Source: Acetispira formosa (nom. nud.)
GTDB lineage: Bacteria; Desulfobacterota; Desulfarculia; Adiutricales; Adiutricaceae
Reading direction: 5' to 3'
Length of the DNA: 64,000 nucleotides
Assembly: GCA_023525915.1 (NCBI GenBank)
Contig: CP026657.1
Location: forward strand, 1,116,001-1,180,000
A program made the position numbers and the translations under genes. The notes below the pieces were generated by a model. It made no database searches. It was not told where the DNA came from and saw only the letters and a program-made list of their open reading frames with translations. Positions 1 through 9,256 of this stretch are shown here, piece after piece (position 1 is the first letter of the stretch; every line of letters starts with the position of its first letter).

Positions 1-616
1 CCCACTCAAAATCATGGGCCGGGGGCAGCTTGATATCGCGTTCACCCCGGTTGTCGATGTAGGTGAGGGTCTGCCCGTCGGCGGAAATGGCCCACCGGAA
101 GACGCGCACGTCAGTAATCTTGGCTCCAATCTGGAAGCTGGCCAGAAGCTTCTGGTCCCAGACGGAGAGCTGAAGAATATTGGTATCTTTGTAATAGGCG
201 TAAAGCTCCGTGAAATCCCGGACGAAACCTGGGTCATCAAGAAAAGTCCCGGCCAGGGGCACGTCTACCGCTTCGTAGTCGCCGCCCTCTTCTTCCAGCC
301 GGTAGAGGGAAAAAACGTCTTGGGCCCTGGTTTCCTTTTTCAAGCCGATGAAGACATTGTAACCGAAGAGAAGATAGCCGCCCACCCGGACGATATCGCG
401 GGCAATACAGTTATTCTCCGTGCGGATGCGCACCCGGCCGACGATGTCCATATCGCTTTTGCCAAACTCATTCAGACGGCGCTGATTGAGTTCAGCGGCG
501 GCCCGGCCGAGTCCATTGCCCAGCTCCTGAAGCCGCCGCTTCAAAATTTCATAAGCTCCGCCTTCGGCCACGGCCGCATCCAGCGCCTGTTGTTTGTCAT
601 CCATCAATTCAGCCAC
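1..616 (-). CDS. DUF3686-type DNA repair ATPase, N-terminal part (runs off the window)
   Basis: Only the first 205 codons are present; the gene continues beyond base 1. The start is a GTG at 616-614, preceded by AGGAGG at about 624-629. The N-terminus contains 'AVAEGGAYEILKRRL', 'RVRIRTENNCIARDIV' and 'GYNVFIGLKKETR', which I recognise from the DUF3686 family of large AAA-type proteins annotated as DNA repair ATPases. The ATPase core is not in view, so catalytic residues cannot be checked. In many bacteria this family is encoded beside flotillin, YqiJ and PspA genes, as here, so a role in membrane-stress handling is as plausible as DNA repair. It is probably the last gene of the leftward cluster beginning near 7 kb. 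Confidence 0.75.
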   Translation of the reverse strand, partial: MAELMDDKQQALDAAVAEGGAYEILKRRLQELGNGLGRAAAELNQRRLNEFGKSDMDIVGRVRIRTENNCIARDIVRVGGYLLFGYNVFIGLKKETRAQDVFSLYRLEEEGGDYEAVDVPLAGTFLDDPGFVRDFTELYAYYKDTNILQLSVWDQKLLASFQIGAKITDVRVFRWAISADGQTLTYIDNRGERDIKLPPAHDFEW

Positions 617-714
617 GGCAGAGCCTCCTGTCTCATTTTCAGCATATCAGAGAGTGATGCGGCAAAAAGACCAATTCGCCGCCAAAATACAAATTCTTCA
701 GGCTTCAGCAACAA

Positions 715-1239
715 TCAGGAAAAAATATCGCCGATGCCGGAAATAACAGCCCCCACGACTTCCCCCACCCCTTCAGCCACATCAGAGACAGTTTCAAGAA
801 CGCCGGAGGCCGCTTCACCAGCCGCGTCCAGCCCTGAACCGGCCGCTTCAACCGGGGTGTCCACAGCGGCCTGTTGCGCTATTTCTTCGATGATTCCTCC
901 GCCGTCAGTCTGTCCGGTGATTTCAGCGGCCGCGTTTGCGGTTTGATCAATCCCACCCTCCGTCACCTCGGTGACAGGTGATTCCGGCTCATCATCAGAA
1001 AAAAGTGAAGAAGCCTTTTCCGTGACTGAATCAATGAGTTCACCCGCTATGCTGGTGACTTCACTAACGCCCTCCACCAGAAAGTCAGGAACAAAATCAG
1101 GCACGAAATCAAGCCATGACGAGTCGCTCTGAGCCTGCTGGGCCTGCTGCTCTTGCTGTTGCCGGGCCTGCTCCAGTTGCTCCTGCATTCTCTGCATTTG
1201 TTCAATTTGCTGCAAATCATCGGGATTATTTTCTTCCAT
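715..1239 (-). CDS. Hypothetical acidic low-complexity protein in the flotillin cluster
   Basis: This is a 174-residue protein if translation starts at the ATG at 1239, which has GAGAAGG just upstream; an in-frame ATG at 1293 lies inside the intergenic stretch and has no such site. Residues 1-40 are Gln/Glu-rich and look like a short coiled coil. The rest is rich in Ala, Gly, Val, Glu and Asp with repeated 'DFVPDF' and a glycine-rich C-terminus ending 'ISGIGDIFS'. I recognise no domain or catalytic motif. It sits between the long flotillin and the DUF3686 ATPase on the same strand, which suggests an accessory or scaffold role. That is inference from position only. Confidence 0.6.
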   Translation of the reverse strand: MEENNPDDLQQIEQMQRMQEQLEQARQQQEQQAQQAQSDSSWLDFVPDFVPDFLVEGVSEVTSIAGELIDSVTEKASSLFSDDEPESPVTEVTEGGIDQTANAAAEITGQTDGGGIIEEIAQQAAVDTPVEAAGSGLDAAGEAASGVLETVSDVAEGVGEVVGAVISGIGDIFS

Positions 1240-1296
1240 CTGCCTTCTCTCTTTCAGGTCAGGCCGGAGGGACACAAGGCCCTCCGGCTGCAAACT

Positions 1297-3474
1297 TTAA
1301 GCGTTGCCTTCGCCGGATTTTTTATCGCCGGTGAGGGCCAGAGCTTTTTCAATCAGATTGGCGGGGCCGTCATGATCGGAGGTTCCGACGCGGGAGAGCA
1401 CGGCCTCCATCAGACTGTTGGCCGCCGGGCTTTTACCCAGAAGACCATTGATAGCCTTGCCCACCCGGAGCGATTTGGAGAAAGTCTCGAAGAACTCGCC
1501 GTCACCGCCGACGATATCGATATTGGTCTTGGCCAGAGCGGCGGCCAAAACCTCGGATTGCTCTTTGGCAATATCCTTATTCGCTTCCATAGAGGCCAAA
1601 GCTGCTTCCAGGTGTTTTTCAATCTGGATGCGGAATTCCTCATGGGCGCGGGCTTCTCCGCTGAGGCTGTTAATGGCCAGGAATTTTTCGGTGAGGCCGT
1701 CGGCTTCACCCTTGAGTTTTTCGCGGATAATGTCGGCCTCGGCCAATCCGTATTCCTTGGTGGTCCTGGCCTTGACCAGACCGACCTGCTCCTCGCCGCG
1801 CGCCTGGGCCAGAAGTTTTTCTTCCAGCACTTTAGCTTCGGCCAGCCCCTGACGCTCCACAGCCTGGGCCATTTGGGATTCGCCTCTGGCCTGGGCGGCC
1901 AGTTTTTCCTCCAACACTTTGGCCTGGGCCAGACCTTCTTTTTCATCAGCCTGAGCCTTGGCTTCAACAATGCGGGCTCTGGCCAGTCCCTGCTCTTCCT
2001 CACCCTTGGCCTGGGCGGTCATCTTTTCAGCCGTTATCGCGGCCTCAACCAGCCCTTCTTTTTCCACCGCCTGAGCCTTGGCCTGACGCACCCTGGCCTC
2101 GGCCAGACCCATAGCAGCCTCTTCAGCCTCAACACCTTCAGCCAGGCGCTTTTTAGCATCCGACTGCTTGGTGGTCGCGTCCAGTTCAGCCTGGGCCATA
2201 GTGGTGATCTCGGCCGCTTTGTGGAGTGAACTTTCTTTGTCGGCCTCGGCCTGCTTAACCTGCTGCACCAGTTTTTCCTCAGCCTGGGCCTGGGCCTCGA
2301 TGATCACCACCTGTTTGTGGCGGTCGGCTTCGGCCACCATCCGCACCTCTTTGATGCGCTCTTCTTCCACGGCCACGGTCTTATCCACAGCCACCCGTTC
2401 GCGGATGATATTGGCGATTTCCTTGCGTTCCTCCTCCAGAGCCTTTTCCTTTTCAATGCGCTGAAGTTCAACTTCGCGTTCGCGGGCCACCACTTCCAGA
2501 TCCTTGGCCCGAGTAACTTTTTCAACCTCAATCTGAACCGCGCGCAAGCGGTTCTGCTGGGCCACTTCCACTTCGCGCATCCGGTTTTCCTCTCGCACTT
2601 CAACTTCCTGCTGAGTCTGGATGCGGGCGTTTTCAGCTTTCAGGCGCTCCTCTTCCTGCACCTTCAGGGTCTCGGCGTATTCACGGGCGCGGATGGTTTC
2701 GATCTCGCGTTTCTGACGAGCCTCGGCGTCGGCCTGCTGGCGTTCCAGTTCCAGGCTGGCCTCTTTGGTTTCGACGTTCTTTTTCTGAATGGCCAGTTCC
2801 TGATCACGCTGAATCCTGTTGGTGACCACATTCTGGGTGGCCGTCATTTCCGTGATTTTGCGGATACCTTCAGAGTCGAAGATATTGTTGGGGTCCAGAG
2901 AATCGCGCGGAGTCTGCTCCAGAAAGTCGATGGCCACGTCTTCCAGAATATAGCCGTTCAAATCCTGGCCGATAACCTCGCGAATGCGCTCACGGAAGCG
3001 GAGGCGCTCCTCGAAAAGCTGATCGAGATCGAACTGCTTGCCGGCCGTTTTCAGGGCTTCGGAAAATTTGGCGTTAAAGAGCGTACTGACCGCGCTGTGA
3101 TCGGAAGCCCGGTCCACGCCGATGCTCTTGGCCACCTTCAGCACGTCATCAGTAGTTTCATTGACGCGGAGATAAAAAGCCACCGTGATGTCGGCCCGAA
3201 GGTTGTCCTTACAAATCAGACCATCCTTGCCTCGGCGGTCGATTTCCAGAGTCAGAAGCGAAATGCGCATGAACTCTTTTTTGTGGATAACCGGGAGAAC
3301 CAGAGCGCCGGTGAAGCTGACGCGCGGGATTTTGCCGGTATCATTGATAATCAAAGCCGTGCCCTGCGGCACCTTGACATAAAAAGACTTAAAAAGTCCG
3401 ATCATTCCAAGGATGACGACAACGACGATCACCAATCCAGTGGCGAACGGAAGCAATGTGGATAAACTTGCCAT
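1297..3474 (-). CDS. Flotillin/SPFH (YqiK-like) membrane scaffold protein, long form
   Basis: This 725-residue protein has an N-terminal membrane segment (about residues 10-30), an SPFH/Band-7 domain (about 30-210, beginning 'FYVKVPQGTALIINDTG'), then a very long charged coiled coil with repeated Ala-Gln-Ala-Glu stretches (about 220-600) and a C-terminal flotillin region. Length and layout match the YqiK/flotillin family, which oligomerises on the inner membrane and marks ordered microdomains. AGGAGG-like sequence precedes the ATG at 3474. The shorter paralogue at 3594-4520 and the YqiJ-like protein at 4735-5439 lie just upstream on the same strand, reproducing the yqiJ-yqiK pair. The repeated coiled-coil sequence generates many long spurious frames on the other strand. 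Confidence 0.9.
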   Translation of the reverse strand: MASLSTLLPFATGLVIVVVVILGMIGLFKSFYVKVPQGTALIINDTGKIPRVSFTGALVLPVIHKKEFMRISLLTLEIDRRGKDGLICKDNLRADITVAFYLRVNETTDDVLKVAKSIGVDRASDHSAVSTLFNAKFSEALKTAGKQFDLDQLFEERLRFRERIREVIGQDLNGYILEDVAIDFLEQTPRDSLDPNNIFDSEGIRKITEMTATQNVVTNRIQRDQELAIQKKNVETKEASLELERQQADAEARQKREIETIRAREYAETLKVQEEERLKAENARIQTQQEVEVREENRMREVEVAQQNRLRAVQIEVEKVTRAKDLEVVAREREVELQRIEKEKALEEERKEIANIIRERVAVDKTVAVEEERIKEVRMVAEADRHKQVVIIEAQAQAEEKLVQQVKQAEADKESSLHKAAEITTMAQAELDATTKQSDAKKRLAEGVEAEEAAMGLAEARVRQAKAQAVEKEGLVEAAITAEKMTAQAKGEEEQGLARARIVEAKAQADEKEGLAQAKVLEEKLAAQARGESQMAQAVERQGLAEAKVLEEKLLAQARGEEQVGLVKARTTKEYGLAEADIIREKLKGEADGLTEKFLAINSLSGEARAHEEFRIQIEKHLEAALASMEANKDIAKEQSEVLAAALAKTNIDIVGGDGEFFETFSKSLRVGKAINGLLGKSPAANSLMEAVLSRVGTSDHDGPANLIEKALALTGDKKSGEGNA

Positions 3475-3593
3475 AGAAAAACTCCTCCTTGTCTGAGTGT
3501 TGCACCGAAATCTGACATTTTTTTACTGGAACAGGAGAAGAGATCATCCACACCGTTCCGCTTCAACCATGAACTCAATCGCCTATTAAAAAA

Positions 3594-4520
3594 TCAGGCC
3601 TTAGTCTTTTCATCTTCTTCGGAAATCCGCTTTTTTTCCGGCAGCCCCAATTCCCGCCGCATCTGGAGGCTGAATTTTTCCGCTTTCAGCCGCTCCTCTT
3701 CCTGAATCTTAAACAGCTCACCCTGTTCGCGGGCCCGGATAGTTTCAATTTCCCGCTCATGGGCCGCCTCAAGCTCCGCCCGCTGACGCTCCAGTTCCAT
3801 TTCCGCTTGCCTGGCCTCAAGATTCTTTTTATGAATAGTCAATTCCTGATCACGTTTAATCTCGTTGGTGATGATATTCTGGATAGCCGTCATTTCCGTA
3901 ATCTTGCGGATCCCCTCCGCGTCATAAATATTGTCCGGGTCGAGCAAGCTGCGCGGAGTCTGTTCCAGATAGTCAATTGCTACGTCTTCCAGAATATAAC
4001 CCTTAATATTATCGTCGATGATTTCGCGAATATGATTTCGGAAACGGAGGCGTTCCTCAAAAAGTTGATCCAGGGTGAACTGTTTGGCGGCCGTCTTCAG
4101 GGCCTCTGAAAATTTGGGCGCAAAATGGGCGCTGACAGTATCGTGATCGGAAGCCAGGTCAACGCCGATATCGCGGGCGACCTGTAAAATATCCGGGGCG
4201 TATTCATTGACGCGGATGTAAAAAGCCACGGTTATGTCGGCGCGAATATTGTCTTTGCAGATTAACCCCTCTTTACCGCGATGATCGATTTCAACACACA
4301 TCAGGGAAATACGCATCATTTCTGTTTTATGGATTTTTGGATAAATCAAAGCACCGGTGAAAACAACGCGCGGGGCCTTGCCGGAGCTATAAATGATCAT
4401 GATGTTTCCATGGGACACTTTGACGTAAAAAATGCGATAGACGGCAATCAGGCCCAAACAGACAACACCGGCCACTAACAACCAGATCAGAAACGGGAAC
4501 ACTGCGTATAAATCAGCCAT
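3594..4520 (-). CDS. Short flotillin/SPFH paralogue lacking the long coiled coil
   Basis: This 308-residue protein is collinear with the first ~300 residues of the neighbouring 725-residue flotillin: membrane segment at about 8-28, SPFH domain with 'FYVKVSHGNIMIIYSSGKAP', the shared 'GLICKDNIRADITVAFY' block, and the first part of the coiled coil. It then stops after 'EKKRISEEDEKTKA'. The reading frame is open and the start has AAGGGGA upstream, so it looks like a deliberate short form, not a broken gene. It probably arose by tandem duplication and C-terminal loss, and may cap or mix into oligomers of the long form; that is inference. Flotillin family membership is secure. Confidence 0.85.
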   Translation of the reverse strand: MADLYAVFPFLIWLLVAGVVCLGLIAVYRIFYVKVSHGNIMIIYSSGKAPRVVFTGALIYPKIHKTEMMRISLMCVEIDHRGKEGLICKDNIRADITVAFYIRVNEYAPDILQVARDIGVDLASDHDTVSAHFAPKFSEALKTAAKQFTLDQLFEERLRFRNHIREIIDDNIKGYILEDVAIDYLEQTPRSLLDPDNIYDAEGIRKITEMTAIQNIITNEIKRDQELTIHKKNLEARQAEMELERQRAELEAAHEREIETIRAREQGELFKIQEEERLKAEKFSLQMRRELGLPEKKRISEEDEKTKA

Positions 4521-4734
4521 GGGAATCCCCTTCTATAAACCCCGCCTCAATTAGCTGCCTGACAACATATGTAAAACAGGAGGATAGGCCTTGCGCTTGT
4601 TTGCGATACACTTCCCCCGACAACTGCCGTTCATGGCCAGTTGACGGCAAAACGTTAGAAATATTCAAACGGGAATTGATGGAATAATTTAAATCTTATA
4701 AACCGCGCCAATGGCGCAACTTTCCGGCAAGAGA

Positions 4735-5439
4735 TTAATGTCCCTTGAATTCATCTTCGCTGATTATGGTATAAATGCGGGTCACTTCATCAAAACTTAA
4801 AATAACCACCCGGTCGCCGCGTTTGAAGGTATCGTTTCTATTAGCCGGGCGTACGTCAATCAGCATGCCCGCGCCGCCGTCTTCATAAATGGCCTCGCCG
4901 TAATTTTCCGTAACCTCGGTGGAGCGGATCACCGCCAGACCGCCGCGAAGTGAGGCTCCTGTGGTTTGCTCATGTTTTTTGAAGAGCGGGCGCAAGGGTC
5001 TGATGGCCAGAGAGGTAAGGATGACCGCACCGGCCAGGGCCAGCCCCAGAAGGCCGACACCCAGAAGGGTACGCATAAGTCCCGGCTCGAAAAAGACTCC
5101 CAGCCCGAAATGAAAAGCGTAGTAGGCGATGAACCAGCCGAACAAAGCGATGAAGGTGAGAATGAGAGTCATTGGCACACCGTACAATCCCAGGCTGAAA
5201 AGGAGACTGGCCAGCCCTTCCGCCCCGCCTTTGGCCGCCGAGACGTCCAGACCATCACTCGCGTCGCCGCCGACATCCAAATCCATGTCTACGTCCACAT
5301 CCAGGTCCGCATCCAGATCAAGGGTGTCGATATCGACTATGCCAAAGGCCGCCACAACCCAATAGAGAAGAGCGATTATCAGCATGCCGGTGAAAACGGC
5401 CACCGGAAAAGAAAGGCAATTGGCCAGAAACTCCGTCAT
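4735..5439 (-). CDS. YqiJ/DUF1449-like inner-membrane protein with C-terminal OB/NfeD-like domain
   Basis: The 234-residue protein has one membrane segment near the N-terminus (about 11-31), a strongly acidic Asp/Leu/Val repeat at about 37-57, two further membrane segments (about 83-110 and 124-146), and a soluble C-terminal domain (about 165-232) with beta-strand character ('GDRVVILSFDEVTRIYTII'). This layout fits the YqiJ/DUF1449 family, whose C-terminal part is OB-fold like and which partners YqiK flotillins. The ATG at 5439 follows GGGGG. It lies between the PspA gene (stop 13 bases upstream) and the short flotillin, so these genes are probably co-transcribed. The acidic Asp repeat is unusual but its function is unknown. 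Confidence 0.75.
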   Translation of the reverse strand: MTEFLANCLSFPVAVFTGMLIIALLYWVVAAFGIVDIDTLDLDADLDVDVDMDLDVGGDASDGLDVSAAKGGAEGLASLLFSLGLYGVPMTLILTFIALFGWFIAYYAFHFGLGVFFEPGLMRTLLGVGLLGLALAGAVILTSLAIRPLRPLFKKHEQTTGASLRGGLAVIRSTEVTENYGEAIYEDGGAGMLIDVRPANRNDTFKRGDRVVILSFDEVTRIYTIISEDEFKGH

Positions 5440-5451
5440 AAACCACCCCCG

Positions 5452-6159
5452 TTAATCCTGAACATCGCCCTCCTGGGCTCTGGCCTTGAGACGGGCCAGC
5501 ACCGCCTCGGCGCTGACCTCACTGACAATGATGCCGGCGGCCCGGAGTTTTTCTTCAAGATCATCTTTCCGAAATTCGTCGTCCATCCGCTGCGCGGCGT
5601 TTATCTCGGCGGCGGTCTGTTCCTGGCGGCGCTTGATGCGCTCCAGTGATTCCATGGCCGTCTGAAGTTTGGCCTGCGAACCGCCCTGGCGGCGGGCCAC
5701 GGTCATCTGGGCCCGCTGGACGCTCTCGGTGGCCTTAACCGTATCAATCTGCTGCTTGAGCCTTTTGATATTGTTTTCCGCCTGAGACACACTGCGGCGC
5801 AGACTGGCCACGCTATCGGCGATTTCCCTGGAGTAACCGGCTTCGTCATCGCGCTCTTTTTCCAGGGAGGCAATTTTTTCGGCCACTTCCAGGCCCAAAG
5901 CCTCATCGCCTTTTTCCAGAGCTTTCAAGGCATAGCCCTCGTATTCCTTTATTTTGTCATCAAGCTTATTGACCGTTTCATCAGTCATTTTCTGGCGGGC
6001 CATCATGGAAGCCAGGGCCTCACGCGATTTTTTCAATTCCTCGTCAGCATCACGGATTTCCTGATCCAGAATTCTAAGGGCCTGGCTGTCAATAATGCCT
6101 TCGCCCATATCGTTGACGCTGCCGCGCACCGCTGTTAAAAGCTTGCTCCACATATTCAT
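5452..6159 (-). CDS. pspA: PspA/IM30-family phage-shock protein
   Basis: The protein is 235 residues and almost entirely alpha-helical coiled coil, beginning 'MNMWSKLLTAVRGSVNDMG', with 'DSQALRILDQEIRDADEEL' and long Glu/Lys/Arg heptads, as in the PspA/IM30/Vipp1 family that binds stressed membranes. Three in-frame ATGs lie close together (6165, 6159, 6153). AAGGGGGT sits directly against the first, so the second, at 6159, is better spaced and was chosen. The reading frame extends upstream to 6285 but that part overlaps a MITE-like repeat and does not look like PspA. The companion YjfI-like gene upstream and flotillin genes downstream suggest a membrane-integrity operon. Confidence 0.88.
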   Translation of the reverse strand: MNMWSKLLTAVRGSVNDMGEGIIDSQALRILDQEIRDADEELKKSREALASMMARQKMTDETVNKLDDKIKEYEGYALKALEKGDEALGLEVAEKIASLEKERDDEAGYSREIADSVASLRRSVSQAENNIKRLKQQIDTVKATESVQRAQMTVARRQGGSQAKLQTAMESLERIKRRQEQTAAEINAAQRMDDEFRKDDLEEKLRAAGIIVSEVSAEAVLARLKARAQEGDVQD

Positions 6160-6275
6160 GATCATACCCCCTTGTATGGCCAGGGCGCCAAGGCAGTGCC
6201 TGGCCCCGATGCCGAGGTTACTCTTTCGACCGACCGGGATTTTCGGCCGGCAAGCAACCTGGTCAGACTGTTGAC

Positions 6276-6420
6276 TAGAAGTCATTTCATAAATAAAATT
6301 TTTGTTTCCTGGCTAGGCGCGAAGACTTTTTAAGCGCAGCAATATTCGACATATTTCGAGCATTAAAAAGGCTGAGCAACGACGCCAGGGAGCAAAAAGA
6401 TATTTATGAAATGACTTCTA
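6276..6420. repeat. 145-bp palindromic MITE-like element, copy 1
   Basis: The ends are perfect 20-bp inverted repeats, TAGAAGTCATTTCATAAATA at 6276-6295 and its reverse complement at 6401-6420. The interior is an imperfect palindrome. Read without its outer TA at each end, the element is TA-flanked, as expected for insertion products of Tc1/mariner-IS630 type transposases. A nearly identical copy in the opposite orientation lies at 27518-27662. There is no coding capacity. It sits between the pspA start and the stop of the YjfI-like gene. Confidence 0.85.
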
Positions 6421-6427
6421 ATTGCGC

Positions 6428-7048
6428 TCAGGAAACCTGGACGAAGTCTTCATAGGCTTCGGTGGCCCGGATGACGTTGTCGGCCAGAGTTTCGATTTCA
6501 AAGACCACGTTCGGAAGAATCGAGAAAGCACTCAGCGAGCCGAACATGATGTAGTTTTCCGTGCCGTCCGGCTGGATATCGAGACCCACGGTCGACAGGG
6601 AGAAAAATTTGTGGGTGCGCAGCACTTCACAGTTGAAAGCGTCACGGTCCTTAACAGCCTCGGCTGGCCACAGGAGGGCTTCGACCAGAATGTGCTGGCG
6701 AGAGACGGTCATAAACAGCGGGAGATCCCCGTAATCATGCATCACGATATGAAGGCAGGGTTCGGCCGCATTCAAAAGTTCGATAGTGGCCCGGCCGTCG
6801 TTGAACAGTTCCTGAGTGGACAGGGCCTCGAATAGTTCCTGGGTGGTCCACAGCTGGGTTGACTTCATATTTTCGGCCTCCCTTTCCTCGAGAGCGGCGG
6901 AGGCGCCGGGCTGACGAAGCTGACGCTCAAGATAATACAGTTCAGGGGCCCTTTCGGGGAGAATCCATATTTCTTTCTTAACCAGCCCCATATCACGGAG
7001 CCGTTGCCGGTATTGACGCTGATAGTGCGCCGACTTTTTAAGTGTCAT
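6428..7048 (-). CDS. YjfI-like DUF2170 protein
   Basis: This 206-residue soluble protein starts with a basic segment ('MTLKKSAHYQRQYRQRLRDM'), followed from about residue 60 by a domain with 'HIVMHDYGDLPLFMTVSRQHILVEALLWP' as its central block (shown here split only by my reading). It matches my recollection of DUF2170 (YjfI), a family usually encoded next to a PspA homologue, as in E. coli yjfI-yjfJ. Here pspA is the next gene downstream, separated by a MITE-like repeat. Function is unknown; a regulatory or adaptor role in the Psp-like response is inferred from context. It is the first gene of the leftward cluster, with an AT-rich region upstream that likely holds the promoter. Confidence 0.75.
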   Translation of the reverse strand: MTLKKSAHYQRQYRQRLRDMGLVKKEIWILPERAPELYYLERQLRQPGASAALEEREAENMKSTQLWTTQELFEALSTQELFNDGRATIELLNAAEPCLHIVMHDYGDLPLFMTVSRQHILVEALLWPAEAVKDRDAFNCEVLRTHKFFSLSTVGLDIQPDGTENYIMFGSLSAFSILPNVVFEIETLADNVIRATEAYEDFVQVS

Positions 7049-7330
7049 GATTTAAACCATTCCTTAAGCTTGGATAAATATTATCACATCTAAACTCACA
7101 TGTAAAGTATTTTATTTAAACATTAAAAAATATTTATTATCAATATTTTCAATATATTAACTAAAGCAATAAAACATTTTAACTATCTCACATGTAATGG
7201 ACCGCGTTATATAAAACAGCAACCAATAATACACTAAATCGACCGACAAAATATCCTTACCACTATACTTTGCTAACATTGTTAATAAAGATAGCCGCTA
7301 GACCTGATTGCTCTTAAAAAATGTAAATGC

Positions 7331-7375
7331 AATGGCGGCCTGATGCACTGTCATCCAGGCATCGAGGCCGCCATT
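7331..7375. terminator. Hairpin, possible terminator
   Basis: AATGGCGGCC...GGCCGCCATT forms a 10-bp GC-rich stem extended by TGATGC/GCATCGA with one bulge. There is no clear T-run, so it may be a repeat and not a true terminator. Confidence 0.4.
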
Positions 7376-7435
7376 GTCCGTTTGTGTCATAATGGGGTCG
7401 TGTGCTTCTTAAAAATTGGGCAATAGCTGGGGACC

Positions 7436-7517
7436 GCCGCCGGGAGAAATATTTCTGCCCGGTTCCGTTCCGGAAGTCTTAGTCACGGAACCGGGCAAAA
7501 ATATTTCTCCCGGCGGC
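7436..7517. repeat. Long hairpin repeat, type A (copy 1)
   Basis: The arms contain GCCGCCGGGAGAAATATTT and its complement, with about 33 paired positions and one mismatch, around a loop of about 17 bases. It belongs to the same family as 15276-15358, 59070-59154, 62173-62257 and 62458-62542. The inner arm here is GGTTCCGT/ACGGAACC, whereas other copies have different but still complementary bases. Confidence 0.9.
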
Positions 7518-7568
7518 TGCCTGGTCGGCTTTCTTCAGGGCTGGAAAGCGCGCCTGGCCGAGTGGGAG

Positions 7569-7655
7569 CCGGAAGCCGGGGCTTGTTTTTGGTCCGGCTC
7601 CGTGACTAAAGACCCCCGGAACGGAGCCGGACCAAAAACAAGCCCCGGCTTCCGG
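7569..7655. repeat. Long hairpin repeat, type B (copy 1), perfect 35-bp arms
   Basis: Bases 7569-7603 and 7621-7655 are exact reverse complements over 35 bp, beginning CCGGAAGCCGGGGC. The 17-base loop is GACTAAAGACCCCCGGA. The same loop, slightly varied, occurs in the other hairpins. A second type B copy is at 15405-15492, again downstream of a type A hairpin at a similar spacing, so A and B form one composite unit. Confidence 0.92.
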
Positions 7656-7717
7656 CGGGTCAGCGGATTTGTCGCAAGTTTAAAAGCGGATGCGAATAGT
7701 TGCTGATATGATTAATA

Positions 7718-9070
7718 TCAGGCGGCACGACCCTGATTATAAAATGCCTTCATGATCGCCTCAGGCACCATGCCCCCGCCGGTGGCCCAGGCTATGTGTG
7801 TGGCCTGACTAAGTTTCGATTCCAGATCACATTTTCTAATATAATCCCTGCCGGCTTCACTCCGGCATAGATGCCAGGGGCCGGGAAAGCCGGCCAAAGC
7901 CGATGGTTCCAGAAAAATATTCTCCTGATCGGCCAGAATCGAAAGCAGGCGGTACAGCTCTTGATCGGAAACAGTGTAGGCGCCGGCAATATCCTTTACC
8001 AAAGTCCGGCCCACAAAACCGGAAGGCCGCCCCACCGCCAGACCGTCGGCGGCGGTTACATTATCCAGGCCGAAATCATTGACTGAAACTTCACTGTGGC
8101 GGCCAGTCAGAAGCCCCAGAAGCATGGCCGGAGAATGGGTCGGCTCCGCGAAAATCGGGTGGACCGCGTCGCCAAAAACAGTTCTCAGACCGAAAGTGAT
8201 TCCACCCGGCGCGCCGCCCACTCCGCAAGGCAGATAGACAAAAAGCGGATGGTCACCATCTACAGTGATGTTCATATCACTCAACTGGCGCTCCAGGCGC
8301 TTGGCCGCCACGGCATAGCCCAGGAAAAGAGTTTTCGAATTTTCATCATCAACAAAGTGGCTGTTGGGATCGCTCTCAGCCTCCCGGCGGCCCGAGGCCA
8401 CGGCTAAACCATAATCGCCGGAATGCTCCACCACCTCCGCTCCCTTGGCTCGCAGCATGTCCTTTTTCCATTGCTTGGCGTCAGAGGACATATGCACCAC
8501 CACCCGAAATCCCAGGCGGGCGCTCATTATGCCGATGCTGAGGCCCAGGTTGCCGGTGGAGCCGACCACAATGCTGTAGCCGGACAGAAGCTCTTTCATT
8601 TCAGGGCTGTCAAAGACAATATAGTCATCACCAGGCTTCAGGAGGCCTTCTTTCATGCCCACCTCTTCAGCGGTTTTCAGTATCTCATAAATTCCGCCCC
8701 TGGCCTTGACCGAACCGGAAATGGGCAGGTGGCTGTCCTTCTTTAAATACAGGCGGCCGGAAATTTCGCAGCCATAAAGGCCATCAAGGCATTTACACAT
8801 GGCCGGAATGGGAACAAGCTCTGAATCTATCAGCCCCCCGGCCGCCGCCGTCTCCGGGAAAGCTTTGGCAATATAGGGGGCAAATTTTCGCAGACGCTGT
8901 TCAGCGTCATCAATATCCGCCAAACTCAATTCATCGGAAATCACGCGCCCCACAGTGGAAGAAAAGGCCGGATTGACCCAAAAGATCTCTTCAGCCCTGA
9001 TGATGGTTTCCAGCTCAGGGTGCTCAGTTTTCCACTCGGTTAGCGTTTTGCCAGCTATCAGATTGTCCAT
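7718..9070 (-). CDS. dsdA: D-serine ammonia-lyase (D-serine dehydratase)
   Basis: The 450-residue length and sequence match DsdA, a cytoplasmic fold-II PLP enzyme that converts D-serine to pyruvate and ammonia. The PLP lysine is K122 in '[15 protein letters not shown]'. The phosphate-binding glycine loop is '[11 protein letters not shown]', and the conserved 'DSHLPISG', '[10 protein letters not shown]' and 'TADGLAVGR' blocks are present. The ATG at 9070 follows GGGAGGAAGAGA. No dsdC regulator or dsdX permease is adjacent; the hybrid kinase gene upstream is on the same strand, 186 bases away. Detoxification or use of D-serine is the expected role. Confidence 0.93.
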   Translation of the reverse strand: MDNLIAGKTLTEWKTEHPELETIIRAEEIFWVNPAFSSTVGRVISDELSLADIDDAEQRLRKFAPYIAKAFPETAAAGGLIDSELVPIPAMCKCLDGLYGCEISGRLYLKKDSHLPISGSVKARGGIYEILKTAEEVGMKEGLLKPGDDYIVFDSPEMKELLSGYSIVVGSTGNLGLSIGIMSARLGFRVVVHMSSDAKQWKKDMLRAKGAEVVEHSGDYGLAVASGRREAESDPNSHFVDDENSKTLFLGYAVAAKRLERQLSDMNITVDGDHPLFVYLPCGVGGAPGGITFGLRTVFGDAVHPIFAEPTHSPAMLLGLLTGRHSEVSVNDFGLDNVTAADGLAVGRPSGFVGRTLVKDIAGAYTVSDQELYRLLSILADQENIFLEPSALAGFPGPWHLCRSEAGRDYIRKCDLESKLSQATHIAWATGGGMVPEAIMKAFYNQGRAA

Positions 9071-9256
9071 TCTCTTCCTCCCGGAAAAACCATAGTTATA
9101 CCGTTAACCCTGTTTATAATAATAACACTGGATGGCCTGAAATGATTTTATCAAACCCGGCCGGGTTTGGATCAGAATTGTCGAGTTGCGCCTGAATTGA
9201 ATCGTCATCAGGCCCAAGTGATAAATACCAAACTGCGGAAGCAGACTGAAAAAATC

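Larger units (their letters stand above)
7049..7717. other. Intergenic region: AT-rich promoter zone plus three hairpins
   Basis: Bases 7060-7320 are very AT-rich and probably hold the promoter of the leftward psp/flotillin cluster, although I could not single out convincing -35/-10 boxes. Bases 7331-7375 form a hairpin and 7436-7517 and 7569-7655 are two long inverted repeats described separately. A 96-codon open frame at 7416-7706 lies inside these repeats and is not credible. Confidence 0.6.

Noticed and set aside
14..946. 310-codon rightward open frame
   Set aside because: It lies opposite the DUF3686 N-terminus and the acidic protein, both of which have good starts and family or compositional support; its own sequence has no domain.
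1153..3465. Long rightward frames opposite the flotillin gene
   Set aside because: They are by-products of the repetitive coiled-coil coding sequence on the other strand and have Phe/Leu/Gly-rich composition without family resemblance.
7416..7706. 96-codon frame across hairpins
   Set aside because: It consists of the inverted repeats and has no ribosome site or domain.
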